This document shows, in pieces, positions 9,902 to 19,534 of a DNA stretch of 64,000 nucleotides. The stretch's first letter is position 1, and each line of letters begins with the position of its first letter. The translations under genes were made by a program, and so were the position numbers. This DNA comes from Sphingomonas sp. R-74633 (lineage in GTDB: Bacteria > Pseudomonadota > Alphaproteobacteria > Sphingomonadales > Sphingomonadaceae): contig NZ_JACCFG010000002.1 of the NCBI RefSeq assembly GCF_013416555.1, forward strand, positions 620,001 to 684,000, in the 5' to 3' direction. The notes beneath the pieces are model-generated. The model was not told the origin of the DNA. It saw only the letters and a program-made list of their open reading frames with translations, and did not search any database.

Positions 9902-11697
9902 CACCCGATAGGTGCGGTTTTCGCTTCTAACCATTTATACTCGTCCCCGCTCAGCTGCGGTCCCAAAACCCGCATAACTTCAGCATGATAGGCATTAAGC
10001 CAGGCGAGTTCCTGCTCGGTTAGCAGAGATGGTAAAATTAGCGTTCGCTCTATCGGCGCGAAGGTCAACGTCTCGAAGCCGAGCATTTGTTGTTCCGCAC
10101 CCGAAATCAACTGCTTGGTGACCAGCACCAGGTTCTCGATCCGGATGCCGAATTCCTGCGCTTTATAGTAACCCGGCTCGTTCGACAGGAACATGCCCTC
10201 GCGCAGTGACTCAAGGCTCTGGCCGCCGGGATAAAAGGGCTGCGCGATACGCTGCGGGCCTTCATGCACTGACAGATAGGAGCCGACGCCGTGGCCAGTG
10301 CCGTGGCCATAGTCGAGCCCGACTTCCCAGAGCGGGCGCCGCGCGAAGCTGTCGAGCTGGGCGCCGGTGGTGCCGTCGGGGAAGATCGCGGTGGCGATGG
10401 CGATATGGCCCTTGAGCACGCGGGTGAAGCGGTCCTTCATCTCCTCGCTCGCGCTGCCCACCGGCATCACGCGCGTCACGTCGGTGGTGCCGTCGGCATA
10501 TTGGCCGCCCGAATCGACGAGGTAGAGCTGGCCTAGCTCGATCGGCAGGCTCGATTCGTCGGTAACCTTATAGTGCGGGATCGCGCCGTTCGGGCCGGTG
10601 GCCGAGATCGTGTCGAAGCTCAGGTCCTTGAGCACGCCGGTCTGGTCGCGGAATTCGCGCAGCTTGTCGGCGGCGGACATTTCGGTGAGGCCACCCTGCG
10701 GCGCGGTTTCCTCGAACCATTTCAGGAAGCGGCTGAGTGCGGCACCGTCACGCGCCTGCGCCGCTTTCTGCCCGGCGATCTCGGCGGGGTTCTTCACCGC
10801 CTTGGCGAGGATCACCGGATCGCGCAGCGGCAGCACCTTGGCGCCGCCGGCATCGAGCGCATCGAACACCGCAGCGACCGCGCTGCCCGGATCGGCGGCG
10901 ACGCGCTTGCCGGCAAAGCCCTGGAGCGCAGGAGCGAATGCGCTGCGGTCATGGATACGGATCGCATTGCCGAGATGCTTGCGGACTTCGTCGGTGACCT
11001 TTTCGGGCGCGACGAAGAAATCGGCGGTGCCGTCGGCATTGACGATCGCATAGGCGAGCGCGACCGGCGTGTGGCTCACATCAGTGCCTCGGATGTTGAA
11101 CGCCCAGGCGATCGAATCGAGCGCGGAGAGGACGACGGCGTCGGCCTTGCGCTCGGCCAGCCAGTCGGCGATCTCGGCGCGCTTGGCGGGCGAGGACTTG
11201 CCGGCGAGGTCGTCGGTCTGCACCGCGAGCGTCGCGTCCGACGGGGCGGGCTTGTCGGGCCATACCGCGTCGATCGGATTGGTGTTCACCGCGACCAGCT
11301 CGGCGCCCTTCTCTGCCAGCGCCTTCTTCGCTTCTTCGACCCAGGCGCGGGTGTGCAGCCAGGGGTCATAGCCGATCCGGCCGCCCTCGGGCGCATGCTT
11401 GCCAAGCCAGGTGGCGATGCTGGTGGCGGGCACGCCGACATATTCCCAATCGTCGGCCGAAACCTGCTGGCGAACCTGGAGCGTGTAACGCCCGTCGGTG
11501 AAGATCGCGGCTTCGCTGGAGAGCACGACCGCACTGCCGGCCGAGCCCTGGAAGCCGGTCAGCCAGGCGAGGCGCTGGGCATAGGCGCCGACATATTCGG
11601 ACATGTGCTCGTCGGTGAGGGGCACGACGAACCCGTCGAGACGGTCGCGCTTCAGCTGCTCGCGAAGAGCCTTGAGGCGGTCGGCATAGCTGGACAT
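9901..11697 (-). CDS. aminopeptidase P family (M24) Xaa-Pro peptidase
   Basis: 598 aa, the length of the three-domain eukaryote-like aminopeptidase P. Two creatinase-N domains (about residues 1-310) precede the pita-bread catalytic domain. Metal ligands are visible in LVDSGGQYADGTTDVTR (two Asp), YGHGTGHGVGSYLSVHEGP (His) and FLSNEPGYY (Glu). It removes N-terminal residues before proline in the cytosol. It stands alone apart from the possible 38-aa peptide after it. ATG at 11697 with SD-like GAGTGAG upstream. Confidence 0.93.
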   Translation of the reverse strand: MSSYADRLKALREQLKRDRLDGFVVPLTDEHMSEYVGAYAQRLAWLTGFQGSAGSAVVLSSEAAIFTDGRYTLQVRQQVSADDWEYVGVPATSIATWLGKHAPEGGRIGYDPWLHTRAWVEEAKKALAEKGAELVAVNTNPIDAVWPDKPAPSDATLAVQTDDLAGKSSPAKRAEIADWLAERKADAVVLSALDSIAWAFNIRGTDVSHTPVALAYAIVNADGTADFFVAPEKVTDEVRKHLGNAIRIHDRSAFAPALQGFAGKRVAADPGSAVAAVFDALDAGGAKVLPLRDPVILAKAVKNPAEIAGQKAAQARDGAALSRFLKWFEETAPQGGLTEMSAADKLREFRDQTGVLKDLSFDTISATGPNGAIPHYKVTDESSLPIELGQLYLVDSGGQYADGTTDVTRVMPVGSASEEMKDRFTRVLKGHIAIATAIFPDGTTGAQLDSFARRPLWEVGLDYGHGTGHGVGSYLSVHEGPQRIAQPFYPGGQSLESLREGMFLSNEPGYYKAQEFGIRIENLVLVTKQLISGAEQQMLGFETLTFAPIERTLILPSLLTEQELAWLNAYHAEVMRVLGPQLSGDEYKWLEAKTAPIG

Positions 11698-11781
11698 GGG
11701 AACTCACTCTTAGCTGAAATCTATGGGGCTGCTTTGCGCCGATATTCGGCAAAAGTCACACCTTGGGCTATCGCTTCGGCG

Positions 11782-12846
11782 ATGACCCATTTCCCTTTGC
11801 CCCGCACCGACCTGGCCACCCCCGCCCTGCTACTCGACGTCGCGGCGATGGACCGCAATATCGCGGCGATGGCGGGCTTCGCGAAGGAACGCGGGCTGGC
11901 GCTGCGGCCGCATGCCAAGACGCACAAGAGCGGCGAGATCGCGCGGCGGCAGGTCGCGGCGGGTGCCGTGGGCATCTGCTGCGCCAAGCTGGGCGAGGCC
12001 GAGGCGCTGGCGGCGGACGGGGTGGGCGATATCCACCTCACCTCGCCGGTGGTGACCACGGGCGGGATCGCGCGGGTGACTGCGCTTGCGGCGAAGATCC
12101 GGCTTTCGATGGTCGCGGACCACCCGGACGTGGTGCGGCGGCTGGCAGGATGCGGGGCGACATTCTTCATCGATGTCGATCCGGGCAAGCATCGCACCGG
12201 GGTGACTTCGCCCGAGGCGGCCGTGGCGCTGGCGCGGGCGATCGCAGAGGCGGGACTGCTACTCGGCGGGGTGCAATATTATTGCGGTTCCGAGCAGCAC
12301 ATCACGACTTTCGCCGACCGGCACGCCGCGATCGTCGAGAAGACCGACTATCTGCGCACCGTGCTGGCGGCGCTCAAGGATGCGGGATTCGCGATTCCGG
12401 TGGTGACCGGCGCGGGCACTGGTACTTTCGCGATCGATGCGGAGTTGGGCGTGCTCACCGAACTGCAGGTCGGCAGCTACATCTTCCTCGACCGCGAATA
12501 TCGCGATTGCGAGCTGGCGGGGCCGGTGTTCGAACAGGCCTTGTGGGTGGATTCCACCGTGGTCAGCGCGAACACGCCCGGCATGGTGACGATCGATGCG
12601 GGATTGAAGTCGTTCGCCACCGATGCCGGGGTGCCCATAGTCGCGACAGGCACGGCCCGCTTCGCCTTCATGGGCGACGAGCAGGGTGCGCTGATCGGCG
12701 AGGACCTGCCGGGTCTGGCGGAACGCGTTACGCTCGTTCCGCCACACTGCGACCCGACGGTAAATCTATACGACGCCTATCACCTGGTGGACGGCGGGAC
12801 GGTCACCGGCGCGTGGCCGGTGACCGCCAGGGGCCGTTCCACCTGA
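11782..12846 (+). CDS. D-threonine-aldolase-like fold-type III PLP enzyme
   Basis: 354 aa. The N-terminal alanine-racemase-like barrel has LRPHAKTHKSGEIARRQ with the Schiff-base lysine. The C-terminal metal-binding end reads VPPHCDPTVNLYD; the HxD pair matches the Mn-binding His/Asp of D-threonine aldolase, whereas D-serine dehydratase of the same family uses His/Cys. It probably cleaves D-threonine or other D-3-hydroxy amino acids to glycine and an aldehyde. The ATG at 11782 fits the family start (TPALLLD near residue 13). Divergent from the M24 peptidase gene. Confidence 0.85.
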   Translation: MTHFPLPRTDLATPALLLDVAAMDRNIAAMAGFAKERGLALRPHAKTHKSGEIARRQVAAGAVGICCAKLGEAEALAADGVGDIHLTSPVVTTGGIARVTALAAKIRLSMVADHPDVVRRLAGCGATFFIDVDPGKHRTGVTSPEAAVALARAIAEAGLLLGGVQYYCGSEQHITTFADRHAAIVEKTDYLRTVLAALKDAGFAIPVVTGAGTGTFAIDAELGVLTELQVGSYIFLDREYRDCELAGPVFEQALWVDSTVVSANTPGMVTIDAGLKSFATDAGVPIVATGTARFAFMGDEQGALIGEDLPGLAERVTLVPPHCDPTVNLYDAYHLVDGGTVTGAWPVTARGRST

Positions 12847-12862
12847 AGGTCTGTGCGCGGAC

Positions 12863-13180
12863 CTAGCGGCGGACGTAATAACAGCGGTTCTTGGCGCTGA
12901 TCGTGCGATCGATCGCGCGGCCGCCAAAGGCACCGCCGACACCGCCGACTGCTGCACCGAGCAGGCCGTGGCCGATGATCGCCGGACCGGCGAGCACGCC
13001 AACCGCGGCACCGCCGATCAGGCCGGCATGACCCGGCGAATGGCGGCACTTCTTGTAATAGGCACGCGACTTGGTCGACTTGCCCTTATAGTGAGACTGG
13101 GCCGAAGCAGGGGCCATCGGAATGGCCGCAACGGGCATGGCCAGCGCAAAGGCGCTGAGCGTGGCAATCATCTTACGCAT
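12863..13180 (-). CDS. exported glycine-zipper protein
   Basis: 105 aa from the ATG at 13180, which has a strong SD (AGGAGGAG) 7 bp upstream. Signal peptide MRKMIATLSAFALAMPVAAI with cleavage near PASAQS. The mature part is short and basic, then a glycine-zipper helix pair (GLIGGAAVGVLAGPAIIGHG, LLGAAVGGVGGAFGGR), and it ends CYYVRR with two cysteines in the mature chain. Such proteins are envelope-associated. Exact function unknown. Confidence 0.8.
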   Translation of the reverse strand: MRKMIATLSAFALAMPVAAIPMAPASAQSHYKGKSTKSRAYYKKCRHSPGHAGLIGGAAVGVLAGPAIIGHGLLGAAVGGVGGAFGGRAIDRTISAKNRCYYVRR

Positions 13181-13315
13181 GACACTCCTCCTGCGTTGAT
13201 CAGGACATGTGGGGACAACCTGCATGGACACAGGAGAGTTGCATGAACTGAAAACAACAATGCGTTCATCGCATGCGCCGGGGATCGTTCGGCCCTGACA
13301 AGGCATTGAAAGGAG

Positions 13316-14059
13316 ATGGACCGGCAGGCTGGCATCTCTACGCCGCGCGAGCGGCTGGGCGGCGCATTTGGTGCGCTGGCCATGGTCGCGTTGCTTGGCT
13401 GGCTGCTGCTGAGCGGACTGACCGTGCGCATCGGCGGCGCGCAGGTGCCGGCGTTGCAGCTGCTGCGCTTCACGATACCACCGCCTCCCCCTCCCGAACC
13501 CGAGGTGGCACCCAAACCCAAGCCGCAGGCACCCAAGGAAGAAGGCAAGGCCTCGCCCCCCAACAAGGTTTCGCGCGCCACCGAAATCGTTGCGCCGGTC
13601 TCCGCTCCAACGCCGCCGCCTTTGCCCGCCGCGCCCAAGCCGGCGCAGGGGAACGACGCCAGCTCGGGCAATGCGCCGATCGCAGGGCCGGGCACCGGCG
13701 CAGGCGGTGTCGGCGACGGCACCGGAAGCGGCGGTCGCGGAAATGGCGCGGGCGGCGGTGGCGGCACGATCCTGCGGCTGCTCCGCGGCGACATCACCGG
13801 GCGCGACTATCCCAAGGCGGCGGCGGAGGCGGGCGCGCAGGGGACGGTCGCAATGCGCTTCACCGTCGGCGTGGACGGACGCCCGAGCGATTGCCGGGTG
13901 ACGCGATCGAGCGGCAATGCCGATCTCGACGAGACGACCTGCCGGCTGATCCTCAAGCGCTTCCGCTACGAACCCAGCCGCGATGTGCGCGGCAGGCCCT
14001 ATGCCGATGTGGTGACGGGTGAGCAGGAGTGGCAGCTCTACGACCGGCCGGACCGCTAG
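13316..14059 (+). CDS. TonB-like energy transducer
   Basis: 247 aa. One N-terminal membrane helix (about residues 18-37), then a Pro/Lys-rich spacer starting PPPPPPEPEVAPKPKPQAPK, a Gly-rich linker (about 120-150), and a C-terminal TonB fold with AQGTVAMRFTVGVDGRPSDC and the closing ILKRFRYEPSRD. It would couple the proton-motive force to outer-membrane receptors. No exbB/exbD or receptor gene is next to it. The stop shares CTAG with the convergent LysR gene. Confidence 0.85.
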   Translation: MDRQAGISTPRERLGGAFGALAMVALLGWLLLSGLTVRIGGAQVPALQLLRFTIPPPPPPEPEVAPKPKPQAPKEEGKASPPNKVSRATEIVAPVSAPTPPPLPAAPKPAQGNDASSGNAPIAGPGTGAGGVGDGTGSGGRGNGAGGGGGTILRLLRGDITGRDYPKAAAEAGAQGTVAMRFTVGVDGRPSDCRVTRSSGNADLDETTCRLILKRFRYEPSRDVRGRPYADVVTGEQEWQLYDRPDR

Positions 14060-14955
14060 CGCCCCAGCTTCTCCACCAGGAAATCGACGAACACCCGCAC
14101 TCGCGCCGGGCGCGTGGCACCGCCGACATAGAGCGCATGGATGTCCTCGCGGTCGCCGGGGTTGAACGGCTCGAGCAGCGCCAAGAGGCGCCCCGCGGCG
14201 ATATGGTCGGCCACGTTGAAGCTACCGACACGGGCGATACCGACCCCGTCGAGCGCGAGCTGGACGAGCGTCTCGCCATTGTTCGCCTCGATATTGCCGC
14301 CCACCGGCAGCGCATAGTCGCGCCCATCCTGGCGAAAGGGCCAGACCGGCTCGGCGCGGCGGAAGTTGAAGTTGAGGCAATTGTGCGCATGGAGGTCCTC
14401 GGGGACCCGGGGTGTGCCGTGGCGGGCGAGATAGGCGGGCGAAGCAACGATGGACCGGCCCGTTTCGCCGATCTTGCGCGCCGTCAGCAGGCTGTCGGCC
14501 AGAGGCCCGAAGCGGATCGCGACATCGGCGCGGCCGCCGGCGACATCCTCGAGCATGTCGCTCAGGCTGATGTCGACCAGTATCTCGGGATAGCGCGCGA
14601 CGAATTCGCCGAGCAACGGCACGATCGACAGCCGGCCATGCGCGAGCGAGGCACTGACCCGAAGGCGACCGCGCGGCGAGGCCTGGTCGGCCAGCTCGCC
14701 CTCGACCTCGGCGATGTCGGCGAGGATGCGCTGGGCGGCGTGGAGATAGGCATCGCCCTCGGGCGTCAGCACCAGCCGCCGCGTGGTGCGGGTGATCAGG
14801 CGGACGCCGAGCCGCGCCTCGATCCTGGCCAGCGCGCGGCTCACCGCCGACGGGGTGAGGTCGAGCCGGCGCGCGGCGGCGGACAGGCTGCCCTCGCGCA
14901 CGGCCGTGACGAAGATCTCCATCTCGCCCGAGCGATCCGCATGGGTACGGCTCAT
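14056..14955 (-). CDS. LysR-family transcriptional regulator
   Basis: 299 aa. N-terminal winged HTH (MEIFVTAVREGSLSAAARRL, then DLTPSAVSRALARIEARLG; residues about 11-70) followed by a periplasmic-binding-like effector domain. Divergently transcribed from an MFS exporter gene, with a near-perfect palindrome in the 95-bp intergenic space, so it most likely controls that exporter. The ligand is unknown. Confidence 0.92.
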   Translation of the reverse strand: MSRTHADRSGEMEIFVTAVREGSLSAAARRLDLTPSAVSRALARIEARLGVRLITRTTRRLVLTPEGDAYLHAAQRILADIAEVEGELADQASPRGRLRVSASLAHGRLSIVPLLGEFVARYPEILVDISLSDMLEDVAGGRADVAIRFGPLADSLLTARKIGETGRSIVASPAYLARHGTPRVPEDLHAHNCLNFNFRRAEPVWPFRQDGRDYALPVGGNIEANNGETLVQLALDGVGIARVGSFNVADHIAAGRLLALLEPFNPGDREDIHALYVGGATRPARVRVFVDFLVEKLGR

Positions 14956-15020
14956 TCGTGATTCCAGCGCATAGATGCTTCCCCTTTTGGGTATCTACCG
15001 GAAGGCGGAGGCACAGTCCA

Positions 15021-15038
15021 TTTACGCAGCTGCATAAA
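15021..15038. promoter_or_regulatory. candidate operator between LysR gene and MFS gene
   Basis: TTTACGCAGCTGCATAAA is palindromic at 16 of 18 positions (core GCAGCTGC, flanks TTTA/TAAA). It lies 12 bp before the MFS start, over the expected promoter/SD region. Assigned by symmetry and position only. Confidence 0.45.
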
Positions 15039-15050
15039 TCGGAGCCTGCC

Positions 15051-16211
15051 ATGAGTCCCCGCCTCGCCCTTACCGCGCTCGCCATCGGTGCCTTTGGCAT
15101 CGGCGTCACCGAATTCACCCCGATGGGCTTGTTGCCCGTGATTGCCGGCGACCTGGGCGTCTCGATCCCCACCGCCGGGCTGCTGGTCAGCGCCTATGCG
15201 ATCGGCGTGCTGATCGGCGCGCCGCTGATGACGCTGACCACCGGGCGGGTCCCACGCCGCACCTTGCTGATCGCGCTCGCGGGCATCTTCACGCTCGGCA
15301 ATTTGCTGGCGGCGGTCTCGGACAGCTATGCGATGCTGATGGCGGCGCGGATCGTCACTTCGTTCAATCACGGTGCGTTCTTCGGCGTCGGATCCGTGGT
15401 CGCCGCCGGGCTGGTCGCGCCCGAGCGCCGTGCCGGCGCGATCGCAACGATGTTCATGGGCCTGACGATCGCGACGATCGGCGGCGTGCCGCTCGCCACC
15501 TGGGCGGGCGAGGCGTTCGGCTGGCGCGCGGTATTCGCCGGGATCGCGGCGATCGGCGTGGTCACGATGATCGCGCTGCGCCTCTTCGTCCCCGCCCTCC
15601 CCGGCTCGAAGGATGCCGACATGATGGCCGAGCTGCGCGTGCTCGGCCGCGGCCCGGTTCTGTTCGCGCTTGCCCTGACCATGGTCGGGTTCAGCGCGAT
15701 GTTCACCGTGTTCACCTACATCGCGCCGATCCTGCGCGAGGCCTCGCACGCCTCGACCGGTTGGGTGACCGCCGCGCTGGTGCTGTTCGGCATCGGGCTG
15801 ACCGCCGGCAACTGGCTGGGCGGGCGCTATGCCGACAAGTCGGTCGACAAGGCGCTGATCACCATGATGGCGGCACTGGCGGTGCTGCTGGTGGCGTTCG
15901 CCTTCGGCATGTTCTCGCTGCCGCTGGCGATGGTCATGCTGCCGCTCTGGGGTGCCGCCAGCTTCGCGCTGGTGCCGCCGCTGCAGATGCGGGTGATGGA
16001 CGCCGCGCACGAGGCGCCCAACCTCGCCTCGGCGATGAACATCGGCGCGTTCAACCTGGGCAATGCGATCGGCGCGGCGCTGGGCGGCGAAGTGATCCGC
16101 GAGGGGCTCGGCTATCCGGCAGTGTCGCTTGCCGGCGCCGCGATGGCGCTGGCCGGACTGGCGATGGTGTTCGCGCCCAAGCTGGCGCGGCGGCGGCCGG
16201 CGCTCGCCTGA
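15051..16211 (+). CDS. MFS transporter, DHA1 (AraJ/YdhP-like) group
   Basis: 386 aa with about 12 hydrophobic segments. The N-terminus FGIGVTEFTPMGLLPVIAGD is the typical DHA1 motif of the sugar-efflux/AraJ branch, and the loop after TM2 (TLTTGRVPRRTLLI) is a variant of the MFS motif A. ATG at 15051 with SD GGAG 5-8 bp upstream. Probably exports a small molecule under control of the divergent LysR gene. Confidence 0.9.
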   Translation: MSPRLALTALAIGAFGIGVTEFTPMGLLPVIAGDLGVSIPTAGLLVSAYAIGVLIGAPLMTLTTGRVPRRTLLIALAGIFTLGNLLAAVSDSYAMLMAARIVTSFNHGAFFGVGSVVAAGLVAPERRAGAIATMFMGLTIATIGGVPLATWAGEAFGWRAVFAGIAAIGVVTMIALRLFVPALPGSKDADMMAELRVLGRGPVLFALALTMVGFSAMFTVFTYIAPILREASHASTGWVTAALVLFGIGLTAGNWLGGRYADKSVDKALITMMAALAVLLVAFAFGMFSLPLAMVMLPLWGAASFALVPPLQMRVMDAAHEAPNLASAMNIGAFNLGNAIGAALGGEVIREGLGYPAVSLAGAAMALAGLAMVFAPKLARRRPALA

Positions 16212-16271
16212 ACCCCTTGCGTGCCGGCGGTCGATTGCGGAGACTGCCGGTTTCGCAAAGGGGGCTTTGCC

Positions 16272-17081
16272 ATGATCCGCATTATGTTGACCGCGACGCT
16301 GTTCGCGCCGCTTGCCGCACAGGCGCAGAACACCGGCAAATGGGAAGTGAAGGTCGCGCCGGCCGAATGCTCGCTGTTCCGCGGCGTCCAGGGCGACTCG
16401 CCCGCGTTGCTCGGGGTGCGGACGGCGCCCGGCACCGATGAGTTCGCCGTGGTAGTGAGCGGCAAGGATGTCCCCGACCGCGCCAGGGATGCACGCTTCA
16501 CCGTGCAGATGCGCTTCGACGGCACCGCGCCGATCGAGGCGACCGCGACGCCGCTCGGCCGGCTCGCCGCCGGGCCGACGCTGCAGGTCGCGCCGTTCAA
16601 GCCGGCGATGCTCGACAGCTTCGCGGCGGCGCGCAGCGTGAGCGTAGGCAGCGGCACGAACAGCTTCGCCAGCTTCGAGGTGCCGCGCGCCGCCAGCGCA
16701 GTTGCGGCGCTGCGCCAGTGCATCGACGACCAGCTTGCCGAATGGGGCGCCGATCCCGCCCAGTTCGCGCCGGGCGGCACGCGCCCGGTCGCGCTCAAGG
16801 ATCGCGACCATTGGCTCAGCAATGGCCAGCTGATGGGCGTCGCCGCCACCTCCAGCGCGATGGGCATCGACTATCTCTACCATGTCGTCATCGCGGCCGA
16901 CGGCAGCATCGAAAGCTGCAGGCGCGACGAGGCCAAGGCGAATGACCCGGCGGAGAAGGCCGGCTGCACGCCGCTGATCGGGCAGAGGCTGTTCACCCCG
17001 GCGAAGAACCCGGCGGGCGCTCCGGTGAAGGGGGCCGCGGCGTTCCGGGTGATGGTGGTCAAGCGGCCCGGCCGCGGGTGA
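16272..17081 (+). CDS. exported hypothetical protein
   Basis: 269 aa from the ATG at 16272. Signal peptide MIRIMLTATLFAPLAAQAQ. The mature protein has three separated cysteines and ends in a segment (YHVVIAADGSIESCRR, then CTPLIGQRLFTPAKN) that resembles the TonB-C style repeat found in many sphingomonad exported proteins. No catalytic motif seen. Not in an obvious operon. Confidence 0.7.
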   Translation: MIRIMLTATLFAPLAAQAQNTGKWEVKVAPAECSLFRGVQGDSPALLGVRTAPGTDEFAVVVSGKDVPDRARDARFTVQMRFDGTAPIEATATPLGRLAAGPTLQVAPFKPAMLDSFAAARSVSVGSGTNSFASFEVPRAASAVAALRQCIDDQLAEWGADPAQFAPGGTRPVALKDRDHWLSNGQLMGVAATSSAMGIDYLYHVVIAADGSIESCRRDEAKANDPAEKAGCTPLIGQRLFTPAKNPAGAPVKGAAAFRVMVVKRPGRG

Positions 17082-17132
17082 TCGCCTGCCGCGGGGTTCG
17101 ACAGACGGCCCGGCTAGGCTAAAGGAAAGCGG

Positions 17133-19196
17133 ATGACCGATCTTCCCAAGCCGCCCGTCGCCGCCACCCGCCCCCACAGCTTCACCGCACACGGTGTCAC
17201 GATCGAGGATCCCTGGGCCTGGCTCAAGGACCCCGCCTATCCGACCGTCACCGACAAGGACGTGCTCGCCTATCTCGAGGAGGAGAATAGCTTCTTCGAG
17301 AAAGTGATGGAGCCGTTGAAGCCGCTCAGCGACACGCTGTTCAAGGAGATGCGCGGGCGGATCAAGGAGGATGAATCCTCGGTCCCGCAAAAGGACGGCG
17401 ACTGGCTCTACTGGACCGATTACGAGACCGGCGGCGAATATCCGCGCTGGTGGCGCAAGCCCGTCAGCGGCGGCGAGGACGTGATGATCCTCGACGAGCC
17501 GGCGCTGGCCAAGGATAAGGAATATTTCCGGCTCGGCGCCTTTTCGGTGAGCCCCGACGGCAAGCTGCTTGCCTATGCGGTGGACGATAATGGCTCGGAG
17601 CGGTTCGAGGTTCGGGTGAAGGACCTGGCGAGCGGTGCGCTGCTGGCGGACGTGATCCCCGGCATGCTTTCCGAGATCGTGTGGACTTCGGACTCGAAGG
17701 GCTTCCTCTACGGCCTCGCCAACGAGAATTGGCGGACCGACAATGCCCGCTGGCACAAGCTGGGCGAGCCGATCGAGAAGGACGTCGAGCTCTTCAAGGA
17801 AGCCGATGAAGGCTACCGCGTCGGGGTGGGCGAGACCCAGTCGCGGAAGTATCTGCTGCTCTCGACCGGCGACCATGTGACGAGCGAAGTCTATCTGCTC
17901 GACCCCGCCGATCCGTCGAAGCCGATGGTCTGCGTGTCGCCCCGCAAGCCGGGCCGCGAATATGATGTCGACGAGCATGACGGCACTTTGTTCATCCACA
18001 CCAACGACACCGACCCGCAGTTCCGGCTGGTCACCGCTTCGGTCGACAACCCCGGCGAATGGGTCGAGCGGATCGGGCCGTCCAAGCATTTCTACATGAC
18101 CGGCGTCACTTGCTTCGCCGACTATTTCATCGTCGAGGGGCGCGAGGACGGGCTCGATGCGATCGAGCTGCATCGCTACGACCCGGCCATCGCTCCGACC
18201 CGGCTGGCCTTCCCCGAGGCGAGCTATGTCGCCGGGCTGGGCGACAATCCCGAATACGCGATGGACAAGCTGCGCATCGGCTATGAGTCGATGGTCACCC
18301 CGGGCACCGTGTTCGACTATACCGTCGCCGACGGGACGCTCGAGACGCTGAAGGTGCAGGAGATCCCGTCGGGCTATGACGGGAGCAAATACCGCACCGA
18401 ACGCCTCAAGATCGCGGCCCGCGACGGCACCGAGGTGCCGGTGTCGATCGTCTATCCCAAGGACTTCCCCAGGGACGGGACCGGCAAGCTCTACCTCTAC
18501 GCCTATGGCGCCTATGGCTACGCCATTCCGCCGGGCTTCTCGACCAGCCGCATCTCCTTCCTCGACCGCGGCGTCGCCTTCGCCATTGCCCATATCCGCG
18601 GCGGCGACGATCTGGGCCAGCAATGGTATCTCGACGGCAAGCTCGAGAAGCGGAACAACACGTTCAACGACTTTGTCGACGTCGCCAAGGGACTGATCGA
18701 CAAAGGCTTCACCCATAAGGGCGGCATCGCCATCGCCGGTCGCTCGGCGGGCGGCGAGCTGATGGGCGCGGTGGTCAACTCCGACCCCGATCTGTGGGGC
18801 GTCGTCGTCGCCGATGTGCCGTTCGTCGACGTGCTCAACACCATGCTCGACGAGAGCCTGCCGCTAACCCCGGGCGAATGGCCCGAATGGGGCAATCCGG
18901 TGGAGGACGCCGATGCCTTCACGCTGATCCGCTCCTATTCGCCGTACGACAACGTCTCCGCCCAGGCCTATCCGCCGTTGTTCATCTCGGGCGGGCTCAA
19001 CGATCCGCGGGTCACCTATTGGGAGCCGGCGAAATGGGCCGCCAAGCTCCGCGCGACCAAGACCGACTCCAACATCCTCGTCCTCAAGACCAATATGGGC
19101 GCCGGGCACGGCGGCAAATCGGGCCGGTGGGAGAGCCTGAAGGAAGCCGCGGAGGAAAATGCCTTTGTCCTGTGGCAGCTGGGCGTGACCGCCTAG
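17133..19196 (+). CDS. oligopeptidase B-type S9 serine peptidase
   Basis: 687 aa. N-terminal beta-propeller domain, then an alpha/beta hydrolase domain with nucleophile AGRSAGGELMG (serine near residue 536), acid in SGGLNDPRV and histidine in GAGHGGKSGR. It cleaves short peptides, usually after basic residues, in cytosol or periplasm; no signal peptide is visible. SD AAAGGAAA upstream of the ATG at 17133. It ends in a CTAG shared with the convergent gene. Confidence 0.93.
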   Translation: MTDLPKPPVAATRPHSFTAHGVTIEDPWAWLKDPAYPTVTDKDVLAYLEEENSFFEKVMEPLKPLSDTLFKEMRGRIKEDESSVPQKDGDWLYWTDYETGGEYPRWWRKPVSGGEDVMILDEPALAKDKEYFRLGAFSVSPDGKLLAYAVDDNGSERFEVRVKDLASGALLADVIPGMLSEIVWTSDSKGFLYGLANENWRTDNARWHKLGEPIEKDVELFKEADEGYRVGVGETQSRKYLLLSTGDHVTSEVYLLDPADPSKPMVCVSPRKPGREYDVDEHDGTLFIHTNDTDPQFRLVTASVDNPGEWVERIGPSKHFYMTGVTCFADYFIVEGREDGLDAIELHRYDPAIAPTRLAFPEASYVAGLGDNPEYAMDKLRIGYESMVTPGTVFDYTVADGTLETLKVQEIPSGYDGSKYRTERLKIAARDGTEVPVSIVYPKDFPRDGTGKLYLYAYGAYGYAIPPGFSTSRISFLDRGVAFAIAHIRGGDDLGQQWYLDGKLEKRNNTFNDFVDVAKGLIDKGFTHKGGIAIAGRSAGGELMGAVVNSDPDLWGVVVADVPFVDVLNTMLDESLPLTPGEWPEWGNPVEDADAFTLIRSYSPYDNVSAQAYPPLFISGGLNDPRVTYWEPAKWAAKLRATKTDSNILVLKTNMGAGHGGKSGRWESLKEAAEENAFVLWQLGVTA

Positions 19197-19456
19197 CCGC
19201 CGCCCTCCCGTCCACCTGCCGCCACCGCCCGCACCACCAGCCGCGTCTCGCGGTGGCATTGGTGGCAGAAGGCGAAATCGAACGTTTCGCTGAGCACCCA
19301 GGCCTGGGAACTGACGTCCCATTCGGCCCAGGCGTCGCGGGTGACGGCAATGCCGCCGCAACGCTCGCACGCATGTTCGACCCGAGGAGCTTCGCCGTCT
19401 GCCACGTCCGGCAGGATAGGCGATCCTTGCTCCGTTTCGGCGGCAACCCTCTCCAT
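19193..19456 (-). CDS. small zinc-ribbon protein
   Basis: 87 aa if started at the ATG at 19456; a TTG at 19465 is also possible. Two CxxC pairs, CERCGG (about residue 31) and CHQCHRETR (about 65), are spaced as in a small zinc ribbon. No other domain. It is convergent with the oligopeptidase gene and shares its stop bases. Function unknown. Confidence 0.6.
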   Translation of the reverse strand: MERVAAETEQGSPILPDVADGEAPRVEHACERCGGIAVTRDAWAEWDVSSQAWVLSETFDFAFCHQCHRETRLVVRAVAAGGREGGG

Positions 19457-19534
19457 TTCGGACAAGGTTGCTTCGCCGTTGCGGGCCAGCCCGCGCAGGC
19501 CTAGCCTGTGCGCCTCCGACCAAGGGAGAAGACC

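Noticed and set aside
10573..11781. N-terminal extension of the D-threonine-aldolase-like frame by about 400 codons
   Set aside because: The extension is antisense to the aminopeptidase P gene; the family N-terminus starts at the ATG at 11782.
14952..18716. A 1254-codon open frame on the minus strand
   Set aside because: It is antisense to the MFS, hypothetical and oligopeptidase genes, shows the D/R/G/H-rich composition of GC-rich shadow frames and no domain.
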